From Zhengitettix transpicula (lineage: Eukaryota > Arthropoda > Insecta > Orthoptera > Tetrigidae), in contig CM073591.1 of NCBI GenBank assembly GCA_037074705.1, positions 85,354,032 through 85,418,031 on the forward strand: a stretch of 64,000 nucleotides of DNA. The letters are read 5' to 3'. This document shows, in pieces, positions 12,306-22,951 of this stretch. Under the pieces are notes generated by a model. That model was not told where the DNA came from. It made no database searches and saw nothing but the letters and a program-made list of their open reading frames with translations. The stretch's first letter is position 1. Each line of letters starts with the position of its first letter. A program made the translations under genes and the position numbers.

Positions 12306-15234
12306 TTTAGATTGAGAAAGTTAATAAAAGTGCTCAACTATATGACGGTTAAAATATATAAATAATAAAAATTTAATAGTTCTTTAAACGAGTGTAAGAA
12401 AAAATGCTTGAAATATAAAAAAAGGTTCTAGCAGACATTTCGTTAATATACATCAAACGATTATTAAGGCAGCATATGCGAATCTTAAACACAAAGTATC
12501 ATATATAATAAATGGCCATTGGCATCGAAGAAAGAGTAAACCCATTATTTCGCTCTGAGTACATTAGTGAATGATTTATCCAACAACTAAGATGAGTTAC
12601 GGTGGGAATTACGGAACTTCATCTGTTTGTGGATTCACGCATGTATAGCATATTTTGCTTCCTCAAAAGAATAGCAATAATAGCAGACAACTAAAAGTAA
12701 TATTATACAATAACTCTGTTATTAACCAATAAAAATTATTAACTAGAATATTATGCGGAAGCAGTGTTAGTAAATCTAAATTTGGCCCTACAGCAAATTA
12801 AAGGCTGCTCTCCGAAAAATTAACAAATGACATATAGATCAATTGAGATATTTGTTAATTAAAAGACTTGGATAAAATCAGTCTGAAAAAAGGGATATTT
12901 AGTCAAATTTTCTATATTTTGAAGAACAGTATACATTAGTACATATGTTAATATCTTAAAACATATTCAATATTAAACATAATCCTATGATTTATAGGGT
13001 GTACGAGAAACAGCAAATTTTTGAGTGCCAGTTAAATTAGAAAAATCCCCCTGTGTTATGCGGGTCACATATCTGTTTCACGGGTTGAGTCTGCTAGCAT
13101 CGCTACCATTTTGAAACTAGGAATGTACCGGAATTAATTTAATAAAGCTTTCAACGACAACCCAAAATAGTTTCAATGCTTAATTAACCCCACTAAACTA
13201 AAGGATTACAATTTGAAACACGACAGTCGTAAACTTATAATAATAAAGTAATTTGTTTAATATAAATTGTGTAGAGTAATTTCATCTAAATAGCCTCCAA
13301 ACAAAAATAAACCGTTCATAAAAAATTTAAAAAGTACAAACTACCAGCACTTTTATTGATTTTTAGTTTTTAATTACTTTAGGAATAATTGTGAAATTGT
13401 CCCAATGAATGAGAATAAATTAAAATAAATATTACAAATGTCAACTTAAAGATAATCATGGTTCAAAATAGTATTTTTATAAGGGATAACTACATCTTTA
13501 AAATATTTAAGATGTTTTATAAATTAATTTTAAAAACAAAAGTGTAATTAAAATTCAGTAAAATTATTCTAAAAGCAATAGACGCGATCAGGAATTTTAA
13601 AAATAATATTTGACCGATCATAAATAGCTTACTTTTTAAATCTAATACTTGTAACAAATCTTAAAAACAATAAATAATAATCTATTATCTTTGTAAGTAT
13701 TTAAATACCAATTTTTGACTGTATATAAATATATCGGATGTGAAAAATTCATAAAATTTTACTTTTAGCTGTAATTGGAAAACAATATAGCAATGTTGAA
13801 ACATATCATTTTCCACTGGTTTCACCATGCGAAAATATGTTTGTACTTTAAGCGGTGGTTTAGAGTCATGTGGTAGACTATATGCAATAAACCGCATATT
13901 ATTCATCTTATTTTACTTGACCCTGAAATAAATATATTTATAGTAGTGGTATATTTATAGTAGTGGTATATTTCCATATAAATGCTTTTCGTAATTATAA
14001 AAAGAATTATAAAGACCGAAATCATAAGCTTTCGGGAGTCAAATAGGCATTAATATTCTTGGAAAATTCGTTGGAAGAAAAAGTACATGAGATAGTTTCA
14101 AAACAAGACGCATATCGTTCCTCAATTACAATTTCGCAGAAATAAGGATTTAAACATTTTAAGTACGTTTAGGGAAACTCATGGAGAACTATAATACAAT
14201 ACGTGATGTTTAAATCAATATTTGCGTTGAGAATTTAATATTTTCAAAACATTTAGTGTAGTGCTTTTGTAAAATTTGTGTTACTGGTTCTCGTTTATTC
14301 TCTTTGTAATATATTGATTGTAATATATTGATTGAACAAATTCAAATTTAAACGTGACTGTTAGTACGTCTCTTACGCTTTTAATACATGCGTTAAATGA
14401 GATTGATAATAATTTTCTGTCAAATCCATTTTTAAAATTAGATTCAAAAATGTTTTGGAGATTTAATTAGGGTTACTTCTATTACAAACGGAAATATAAT
14501 ATTTTAAAGACATGAAAAATATTTTTATAATGTTAAACAGAAAAGTATTTTAAATACATTTTACGGTAAGATAATCAACAAGTGTTTTCGAAAGCTCATT
14601 TAATAAATGATACAAATAAAATTATTTTCAGAAAAGTTTCGACAGCTACTTATGGTAAATGGCAGTAAATTATCTCACAGCGTCTCTTTGTGCGGACACT
14701 GACAGCAAGACAAAATTATTCTCTTCTTGCTGCAAGGGGAGAAACGTTGAGTAACTTCAGAATTCCTAAGAGCGCTTCAGAAACTTGCCTTACTACTAGA
14801 TATTTTAGTTACATTCGCATCTGCGTAAGCACATAACTTTACAGTAAATGAAATTAACATCTATAATTACATTAAAAAAGTTGAAACAGGTACATGTTTA
14901 TACTTTCACTGTTTCAGTTAATTAAAAACAATGGTGTCAAATTACCTTTTCTTGTCCAACAGAAGTTCTGCAATTAGTTCTTGAAATGTCATAAATACTT
15001 TAAATTTTGTCGGCTAATCCAGTGCATACATAATATCAAATAAACTGTAAAATAATATTGGGTGGGGGTTTTTAAAATTTTACAAAAATATATAAGTTTT
15101 TAATTTAATTAAGGGTTCTCAAAGTTAACAGGATCCTTTTAATTGATTCGAAGTATTTTACTCAATAATAGTTCTAATTTAAGATACTTTCCTTTAATCA
15201 ACTACATTGAAGACTCAATTACTAATGCGTTAAC
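12306..15234. other. unassigned AT-rich region
   Basis: No exon or family was recognised. Short tandem duplications occur at about 13,931-13,972 (an 18-bp unit with TTATAGTAGTGGTA) and at about 14,307-14,336 (a 15-bp unit, GTAATATATTGATT). Confidence 0.35.
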
Positions 15235-15801
15235 TGGGCAAACCTCAAGGCGATTTCATGAGACTCCGAATATAAGCAAAAGGGTAGTATGTGTGGGCAT
15301 ATACGTGTGGCAGAAATCTCAATTGTTTACGTCGGAGACAGAAACACAACTGATTGTTTTTTGTAGTAGACTAGCAGCTTCCACATGCAGGTACGCGTGT
15401 TGGGCAGCCGGAAGATCTTTACATTAAATCTCTAGGCAGTTTTCTCCTTCGCTCGTCGGCGTAATAGTTCTCAACATCAGTTATTGAATTGAATTTTACA
15501 TTTCTTTCCTATTCCTTTACCCTTCCTCACTCTCCAATCTGGAGATAGGAACATTTTACTCTCGTCCCAGACTTCCACCTTCTCGAAATTGTAGATATTA
15601 ACTTACTTTTTCGTCGCTTGTCTACCTTCCAACTCGACTCTCTCCTTTCCCCACCAGAGGTGGCTTTTCTCAGCCAAACTGCGCCCATTTTACAATTTGG
15701 CGTGCTTACTCTCGCCTGTTTGTTGACATTCGGGAATTATGGTGAGGTCATTAACTATTGAGCCAGGGATCTCCCATAATCCGCTGCCTTTGTCTGGAGG
15801 C
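15235..15801 (+). repeat. dispersed repeat B, copy 1
   Basis: It is collinear with 26,284-26,907. Both begin TGGGCAAACCTCA and share a GACAGAAACACA segment and a GTCATTAACT...GAGCCAGGG segment near the end. They differ by many substitutions and small indels, so both copies are old. I do not recognise the family. Confidence 0.6.
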
Positions 15802-16085
15802 GTGATTTCTTCTGGAAGCCTGCGCCATACCGGCGCCAACTTTTATGGCCTTATTTCCTCAGAAAGCTTCAGCTCGGCTCTGGTTACATATAAGCGTTTT
15901 ACAAAAATCATATAGAAAAATGTCCAATCAATTTGGGAGGTGTTCTTCCGCGGTATAAAACTGAAGACCTATTTGTAAAAGGAATTTTGATTATACATTT
16001 CAAATATTGCCTGTTATTTCGCCCTTATTTAGTCTAATTTGAACATTAAAGCTTATTAATCAAACAATTATTTTGAAAATGTTTT

Positions 16086-16642
16086 TTAAAATTAATTAGT
16101 CTATGTCTTTATTATCATCCCAATTTTATGCTACAACTCTTGCTCATCTTCCTTTCAAAAGTTTGTTTTTACTTTCCGTTCTCACTATCTCAAACTTGTA
16201 TGTTTTTTGCGTAACAATAAAGGTAAAGAAAAATCTGAATAAAGGTTCCCGCATGCCGAGGCACCTCGGCCTGTTTTGAGAGGTGTATGTTCCGGGGTCG
16301 CAGACCTTGGGCATACGGTAAGAGTTGTCCGCTATTAAAAATGGAATATTCGGCCAGCTGCCTCCTAAACGGGTCGAGGCACGGAGAAGGGAATGCTGCG
16401 TCCCCACAGCAAACTCTCTCCCGCTATCGGAAGGGCGTGGGACAAGTACCCAATGCCCGTTCTACCTGATGCAGGTTTTTCTAGGGTTTTCCCTGCATTT
16501 CTTTAGGCGAATGCCGGGTAGGATCCTTAAAATATAGCCCAGGGGCCCTAGTAACCCTTGGCTACCTTCCTTCTACCCTTCCGCATCTCCCCTTTCAAAT
16601 CCCTTCCCATGCTATTAAACGGGAGTTGCCCAACGTGGATTA
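16086..16642 (+). repeat. left arm of a 557-bp near-perfect inverted duplication
   Basis: This arm pairs with 16,974-17,531. Matching coordinates sum to 33,617 for most of the arm and to 33,616 after a single-base indel in the CTAG(T)TAACCC segment; I saw no other differences. The arm consists of 162 bp of unique flank (16,086-16,247) and a 5'-truncated RepA copy (16,248-16,642). RepA lacks its 3' tail in this arm. The same 87-residue frame therefore occurs at 16,144-16,407 minus and 17,210-17,473 plus. Confidence 0.9.
16248..16642 (+). mobile_element. RepA copy 3, truncated at both ends, inside the left inverted arm
   Basis: Homology to RepA starts at AAGGTTCCC, about 100 bp inside the full-length element, and stops at GTGGATTA, before the GTTGCCCT-poly(A) end. 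The missing 3' end shows that this copy arose by duplication of copy 4 and not by an independent insertion. Confidence 0.8.
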
Positions 16643-16973
16643 ATCTTAGGTTTTTATAGCAATTCTTACAAGCAATACATTTTTGTGAATATTAATATTA
16701 AGATATGATTGCGATTATTTTTATTTATGAATATTCTGCTCAACTCAGTTTAGAGGAGAGACACAAGTCTTTTAAGTTTTATAGAATATGTAATATTGGT
16801 ACAATAATATAAACTAAAACATGAATTTCAAAGGCATCATAAATTTTAACTTATCGCGTTTGTTGTTATGCCTGGAATGAAATTCAACCAATTTGGTTTG
16901 GAATTATTTCTTAATAGTGTGGAAACAAAAAGATTTTTTTGTTTTTTTTTTAGGGCAACAGGCTACATGAGGA
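16643..16973. other. spacer of the inverted duplication
   Basis: These 331 bp separate the two arms. The last ~30 bp are the 3' end and A/T-rich tail of RepA copy 4; the rest is unassigned AT-rich sequence. Confidence 0.6.
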
Positions 16974-17370
16974 TAATCCACGTTGGGCAACTCCCGTTTA
17001 ATAGCATGGGAAGGGATTTGAAAGGGGAGATGCGGAAGGGTAGAAGGAAGGTAGCCAAGGGTTAACTAGGGCCCCTGGGCTATATTTTAAGGATCCTACC
17101 CGGCATTCGCCTAAAGAAATGCAGGGAAAACCCTAGAAAAACCTGCATCAGGTAGAACGGGCATTGGGTACTTGTCCCACGCCCTTCCGATAGCGGGAGA
17201 GAGTTTGCTGTGGGGACGCAGCATTCCCTTCTCCGTGCCTCGACCCGTTTAGGAGGCAGCTGGCCGAATATTCCATTTTTAATAGCGGACAACTCTTACC
17301 GTATGCCCAAGGTCTGCGACCCCGGAACATACACCTCTCAAAACAGGCCGAGGTGCCTCGGCATGCGGGA
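16951..17370 (-). mobile_element. RepA copy 4, 5'-truncated, inside the right inverted arm
   Basis: The minus-strand copy keeps the intact 3' end, seen on the plus strand as a T run followed by AGGGCAACAGGC, and is truncated at the same 5' point as copy 3. A possible short target duplication is AGATTTTT at both sides. It is the presumed original insertion from which the left arm was copied. Confidence 0.75.
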
Positions 17371-17531
17371 ACCTTTATTCAGATTTTTCTTTACCTTTAT
17401 TGTTACGCAAAAAACATACAAGTTTGAGATAGTGAGAACGGAAAGTAAAAACAAACTTTTGAAAGGAAGATGAGCAAGAGTTGTAGCATAAAATTGGGAT
17501 GATAATAAAGACATAGACTAATTAATTTTAA
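16974..17531 (-). repeat. right arm of the near-perfect inverted duplication
   Basis: Reverse complement of 16,086-16,642 with a single visible 1-bp indel. It spans most of RepA copy 4 plus 162 bp of flanking DNA. The inner limit falls within RepA, at GGATTA. Confidence 0.9.
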
Positions 17532-18765
17532 GCTAAGAAGAGGTATATTATAAGACTTAATTATTTTTGGAATAATGGAATACTGGCAATTGAGGAACGA
17601 CAAGAGAAATAAAATTGGGCATTATGACAGCATTGCTCACTAAAGACGTCCTTCCGACCGTAGCTTGTTCGTATTTGAAGACATATTGTCTACTTAAGCC
17701 TGTACAATGTGGTAATTAAAGCAGCTCGCCTTTATAATACAGTTGAGAGGCAGAACGAAGGAAATAATGTGCTAGATATAATTACTAAAGTTATGAGACT
17801 CGTTATATCTCCTCTCTATAATGTGTTGAATAGAGGTAATAAGCACTGATACAGTGCTTTGTTTATCCCTCGAAATTAGGTCGTAACGAACAGCTCTACA
17901 ATCTTGCATTTAGAGCCGCTGTTATGGGAGTAGCTGTTCCTTAAGACAGAAATTTTAGGTTCTAATTACTTATTAGTTTTAATAACAATTAGGTAATTCC
18001 TCTAAATTTTAAAATACGATTCGTTTTGATAGTTTCCACAAATAATGTTTAGAAGTTTTATATGCCTTTTAGTTACAATATCATATTGACAATTTTACAA
18101 TTATTATCAAAGCAGAGTTTAATCGCTACTTTTTAAACAAATTTCTAAGCTGATAATACCTTTCAAGTAGCTATAGCAGTCATAAACGATGGAACGGTAT
18201 AAACACATAGATGACGACTAATCTAACAATGTCAAGCTCTAGGTGCTTACGCTCTATAACTATTGTTATTAGTATAATTGGTATACAACTTGAATTATAT
18301 TTTCTTTACATTAGCAATGCGTTCAACTTTCATACAATCAAATTCTAGCGATTTGTGGTGACGGAACGGGAAATTTGCAAGTAGCTTTAAAATAAATAAT
18401 GAATAATCAAACGTATTTTTTTTATTTTAACTTTAAAATGCTCTCGTCTTTCGCTGCGAGTGTCAACAATGTACGGTTAACATTGTTAAATTTAATGTTT
18501 AGAAGAAATGAAAACTGTAAACATCCCAATTCAATTGTTAATATTGCTCTTATCTTTTCAAATTTAATAAAAGAGACCAATTTCAATCATTCTTAACAAT
18601 GTTTTTTTTCTATATTTCTCACTCCTGTTAGTTGTCCGTGACCCTCAAACTAATGAAATTAAATAATAATTTATAATTATAATTAAATCGATAAAGTAAA
18701 ATTATTTTACGTGTTAAATGGTACAATCACTAAGGTTTTCACCTTTCCATGCCACTACATATATA

Positions 18766-18769
<4 letters not shown>
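17532..18769. other. unassigned AT-rich region
   Basis: Nothing recognised. The region at about 17,640-17,960 is less AT-rich but shows no exon. Confidence 0.35.

Positions 18770-18814
<45 letters not shown>
18770..18814. repeat. (AT)n microsatellite, insertion site of LTR copy b
   Basis: Dinucleotide tract directly abutting the TG end of the LTR-like copy b. Confidence 0.97.
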
Positions 18815-18817
<3 letters not shown>

Positions 18818-19925
18818 AATGCCAATTAATTAGGCCATTAATTGTTTGTACATAAAATTTTAATTGTTTGAGAAATCCATTATAGCGGTCTGATCGAACA
18901 AAGCGACAATGGAAAAGCGAGCTCACTTGCTTTGTCGAAAAGTCAAAAATGGCGTATGCGCGCTAAAACTCGAGAGCACTAGGAGTCAGTTGGTGGCGGG
19001 ACATATTAGAGGACGGAACAAATAATATTTGGGCAGAGACTAGACATCGTCAATGTATAACTAGTTAATGTTATAATTTAATACGAAGAAAACATTCACA
19101 CCGCAAGTATTGCAGCGTAAATATTGGAAAGTAAGAGCAGTTTAAGTCTACAGCAAGGAGCTAAAGAAAAGTTAGTTCGCTCCGAAAGAATAAACATTTC
19201 AAATAAATCTTCAAGGACCCACGTTGCAGTTTATGTACAAATCAGTAAAAGACTAATAAATCTACGAATCATAGGATTCCGGTAAGGCAAGCAGAAATCA
19301 GATAGCTGACATTCTGGAGGATCATCCGAGTTCCTGGGAGCCTATCAATTTTGATTTTAATAGTGCAAAATCTGTGAGTCGACATTTTAGAATCAGTGTA
19401 TAATCTTGCAATAGTGTACTTCCGAAACCAAAAAGAATGCTGGTACCAGCTGGACAGTATGTAAGTAACAAAACCAAAACTAATGATTAATTGTAAACTT
19501 TAATTATAGGATAGTCAGATTTCGTTCTCTTTTAATTGTCAATCAAAGTTAATTTCTTTACTTTTAATTTCTTTCTATCGCCATATTGCTTAGATAAATT
19601 GTGAACTGTTTGTTAATAAGATTTTTAAATCATTTTGTTGTGTCCATTATCAAACCCAGTAGAAGCCCTGAGAGAGAGAAAGATCTCAAATTTTGTTGTA
19701 ATTATCTTTATTGCCACAAAATAAATAAATATTTTGTTTGTTAATTTTTAATTATTATTTCATTTAACTAACGCCTTCCATTTAATTATTACCTAATTGG
19801 TGCTTCACGTGAGGTAAATTCTTCAAATTCTATAAATATAAATTAAATAAAGCTCAATTTTTAATTATTACATTTTGGCTTCCACAACGTGGGGCAAATA
19901 AATTAACGCCACCAGTTAATTATTG

Positions 19926-19927
<2 letters not shown>
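18815..19927 (+). mobile_element. solo LTR-like element, family L1, copy b, with PBS-like tail modules
   Basis: It begins TGTAATGCCAATTAATTAGG and ends AATTATTGCA, and lies between (AT)n tracts on both sides (TSD consistent with ATAT). It shares with the other copies a GTAAGTAAC donor-like site (about 19,460) and the TATCAAACCCAGTAGAAGCC block. The last 145 bp hold three LTR-end-like AATTATTA(C/G)C/A strings, near 19,785, 19,864 and 19,919. The first two are each followed by a TTGG(T)GCTTC-ACGTG-GGCAAAT-like segment that resembles a tRNA primer-binding site. No coding capacity. Confidence 0.65.
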
Positions 19928-19928
<1 letters not shown>

Positions 19929-19961
<33 letters not shown>

Positions 19962-19967
19962 GAATAT

Positions 19968-20022
<55 letters not shown>
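19929..20022. repeat. (TA)n microsatellite interrupted by (CA)n
   Basis: TA tract 19,929-19,958, then CATGAATATACACACACATA, then TA to 20,022. Tyr-Ile repeats in minus-strand frames here are artefacts of the dinucleotide. Confidence 0.97.
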
Positions 20023-20023
<1 letters not shown>

Positions 20024-20283
20024 CTTTGTTGTGAATAACAAAAGCAGTATCACATTCGAATCGAAACATTCGCCTAGCAAAATTTCCTGAAAGAAAACAA
20101 TAGTTATATTGAATTTGCATATTACATAGTATTTCTTTAAAAATAGAAAACTTGGAAGCTCCAGCTGTAATGAATACATTCAAAACGCTGTGGCATTTCA
20201 AAAGAAACTTTTTATATCAAATTTAATCCCAGTGAGGTTATCACAGAGTTCGTTATGAAATAATGCAAGCACAGAGTTTTTTG

Positions 20284-20361
20284 AGTCTCTCCGATTCCCA
20301 TATCATCACTCATAGCAGCGCCGCATTCAGTTCCCTCGAACTGCTTGTATGCAAGACGGAG
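20284..20361 (-). pseudogene. SNF2-family helicase motif I fragment
   Basis: On the minus strand, 26 codons read as a helicase motif I block: a YKQFEGTECGAA segment followed directly by MSDDMGIGET. SNF2 ATPases have the form (L/F)Y-x-x-(F/Y)...G-A-x-(L/M)-x-D-(D/E)-M-G-L-G-K-T at this point, the Walker A loop that binds ATP. The key lysine is replaced by glutamate (GET for GKT), and the frame breaks into non-homologous sequence within a few codons on either side. It is most simply a degenerate exon or retro-copied scrap of a SNF2 gene, perhaps of the ERCC6-like group. Subfamily is a guess. Confidence 0.5.
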
Positions 20362-21859
20362 ATAATTAAAACAACCCCACCGCCTGATCGTATTGTTGTC
20401 ATTTCGTATTTTGTTTTTCGCTGAGGTTCACGCAGAGGGATCTGTTGTATATAGGCCATCTCTTACAAAGGTGTGTTGTAAAAACAAAGATAACGTTAAA
20501 ATGATGAGAAAACTGCACGAAGCATGGAGTAAAAAAAGTAAACTGGATGTGGAGGTGCGACTTCGGGTTTCCAGAATACGGCGTCCTAACCGACTGTTTT
20601 AATTAGACCTGAAGCCAATTTAAAAATTCCACCTCCGAGCAGACTGACGATATTGATCCACGTGAGACCTTTACTTGGAAAATGTAACGTGTTACGTTTG
20701 TTATTAATCAAGGAATGAAGTAAAGCACTATTTAGAATTATTCATTAGAGCTTAAAATCCAATACAGAATTTATATAAAAATTTATTACCTTAACTATAA
20801 GATAGTGTGATAATTCGTATATCCTAAATTTTAAATCTATTCTGAACAATATTCACAAGAATTATTGATTGTATTAACGAACCTCATAATCCCCAGAATA
20901 CATTTTAATTTGTAGAATTGGTATAAGATCAGTTTTCGTGAAATTCACACGTACCTTCCAGATAATTTAAAAGTTATGTTTCGCTAAAATCTGTAACTAA
21001 ATCACTGAAAAAACTAAATAATAGTAAACGTTTATTACAGGTTACTACGATGTTAATGATTAAAAGCCCGCTTCGCTCGTCAACTCCTGACAGGGCGTCC
21101 TTGTTGAATTTTGAACATTCTCGTGGATGGTTGGCCTGTAAGACCCTGCTTTAATATTTACTCCTAGACATTGTTGACTTTACGTATTTCTTTTTCTTTG
21201 TGCCGTACTTTCGCTTTCCCATTTCTCCCTGTCTCTTTCTCGGAAGAGCGAATAGAATTATTTATCTTTGTCATCTCTTTCTGCAAGACTAAATTTTTCT
21301 AGTCGTCTTCTTCGAACGACTAAGTTTGCAAATATGAATAGTTTTCATTAAACATACAGTTTACTCTTGTTTATATTATTTTTACAATTCAGGAAACCCT
21401 TAATCCAAATGATAAAATTATGCAGAGATTTTCAGCATTGTGACACCACGCCCTGTATAATAAGGAAAAAATTATTTTGTCTCTCAAATTCCATAGTTTC
21501 CATAAAATAATACAAATGACATAATTGATTAGTGAAATAACCACAGCGTGACGTTGCTTTCTATGAAGTTTACTGCAATCGGATAATTGTATTATTTTCG
21601 TTATATTACACCAAGGTATTTGGTTTCATCCCTAATTTTTGAGAACGCTTCGGGTGTTAAAAATTCAGTTAATAGATATAATTTCTGTTGCAATTCTTTT
21701 CTATAATTTCTGTTGCAATTCTTTTCTATAATATATTTATAAATTTTTGGCTTATGTTTTTTCATTATTTATAAAATAAACAAAGCAAAATATAATTATA
21801 ATTATTTTAGATAATTTATTTTCTGGACGCCTCGTTCCGTTAGAACGAAACATTACTCC
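20362..21859. other. unassigned region with a 25-bp tandem duplication
   Basis: A plus-strand frame at 20,393-20,602 (Lys/Arg-rich, unrecognised) lies next to the SNF2 fragment on the opposite strand and could be a coincidence. At about 21,681-21,730, a 25-bp unit containing ATTTCTGTTGCAATTC is duplicated in tandem. No other feature was seen. Confidence 0.35.
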
Positions 21860-22169
21860 AGATTGTTTCGATTGTTTTTTGATTTTTTTAGGGTAACAGG
21901 CTACATGCGGGTAATCCACGTTGGGCAACTCCCCTTTAATAGCATAGAAAGGGATTCGAAAGGGGGGGGGTTCGGAAGGGTAGAGGAAGGTAGCCAAGGG
22001 TTAACTAGAGCCCCCCGGCATATAGTTTAAGGATCCTACCCGGCATTCACCTAAAAGTAATGCAGGGAAAACCCTAGAAAAACCTGCATCAGGTAGGTCG
22101 GGCATTGGGTACTTGTCACACGCCCTTCCGATAGCGGGAGAGGAGTTTGCTGTGGAGATTGTTTCGATT
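21860..22169 (-). mobile_element. RepA copy 5, 5'-truncated, with 14-bp target-site duplication
   Basis: The element body is 21,874-22,155 (282 bp), corresponding to the 3' half of RepA in minus orientation. It is flanked by perfect direct repeats AGATTGTTTCGATT (21,860-21,873 and 22,156-22,169). 5' truncation with a preserved poly(A)-type 3' end is diagnostic of LINE-machinery retroposition. Confidence 0.85.
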
Positions 22170-22255
22170 AAGAATTTATTAGATCAGTCTTTTAACAGCA
22201 TATTATGTCTGAGAGTTAACCAAATAAAGCTTCGAAGTTTCTTGTGTACTAGTAT

Positions 22256-22921
22256 TGTAACGTCTTAATTTGTACTGAGTGAGCGCCATTAACGATAACA
22301 CTGATTATCATTAAAAAAGGGAAGTTTTTAATTACAGTTGTAAGAGATTTAGTTATAATGAACACAATTAATACTAATGAATGTTGTTTGTTAAGAATGA
22401 GGTCCTATAACCAAGTATTCCGTGGAAAGAACAATTGGCAGTTACTGAGTATTAAACCAAACATTTCAATTGAAAGTTTGTATTTGCTTATGTGTCGTCG
22501 TCCTTTGATGATCTAAAACACGTGGCTTTCTTTCTTACGCTTTACATGCCGCTTCTAGAAGCACTTGAAATATTTAATAAAATTATATTGCACTGCTTTT
22601 TGGCCCTAATAAGTTCACTTTATCACTATTATCAATTTTTTCCGTTGATTATACTCTCTCGAAGATAGTTGAATATTCTTGACGAAATCAACTCACTCGT
22701 AGTTAAGTTTAAATGCTTTAACATTACTGATAACACCTCTATTAATATCAAATGAATTTTTACGTGTGACGTTTAAGATCAATCTACACGGAGCGCTGAC
22801 TCTCTTTCATCACGCCAAGACTACTCGCCAACAAAGCCGTCTGGCCGGACCAACAATCAACAAATTCTGTCCTTACAATATTACTTATACAAATAATTAC
22901 GGCCTAATTTCCCGTATTACA
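22256..22921 (+). mobile_element. possible solo LTR, unrelated to family L1
   Basis: The segment begins TGTAACGTC and ends CGTATTACA (TGTAA/TTACA ends), flanked by GTAT on the left and GTGT on the right (3 of 4 bases match). Its right flank is a (TA)n tract, as for other LTRs here. There is no internal homology to the other LTRs, so the call rests on ends and context only. Confidence 0.35.
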
Positions 22922-22951
22922 GTGTATATATATATATATATATATATATAA
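22922..22951. repeat. (TA)n microsatellite
   Basis: TA dinucleotide tract. Confidence 0.95.

Noticed and set aside
14940..14990. 22-nt minus-strand micro-exon with AG and GT borders
   Set aside because: Such borders are common by chance in AT-rich DNA and there is no linked exon.
19916..20201. Minus-strand frames with long Tyr-Ile repeats
   Set aside because: They are translations of a TA microsatellite, as are similar frames near 18.7 and 22.9 kb.
20393..20602. Lys/Arg-rich 69-residue plus-strand frame
   Set aside because: Unrecognised, on the opposite strand of the SNF2 relic, without clear splice sites. It was left in the unassigned region.
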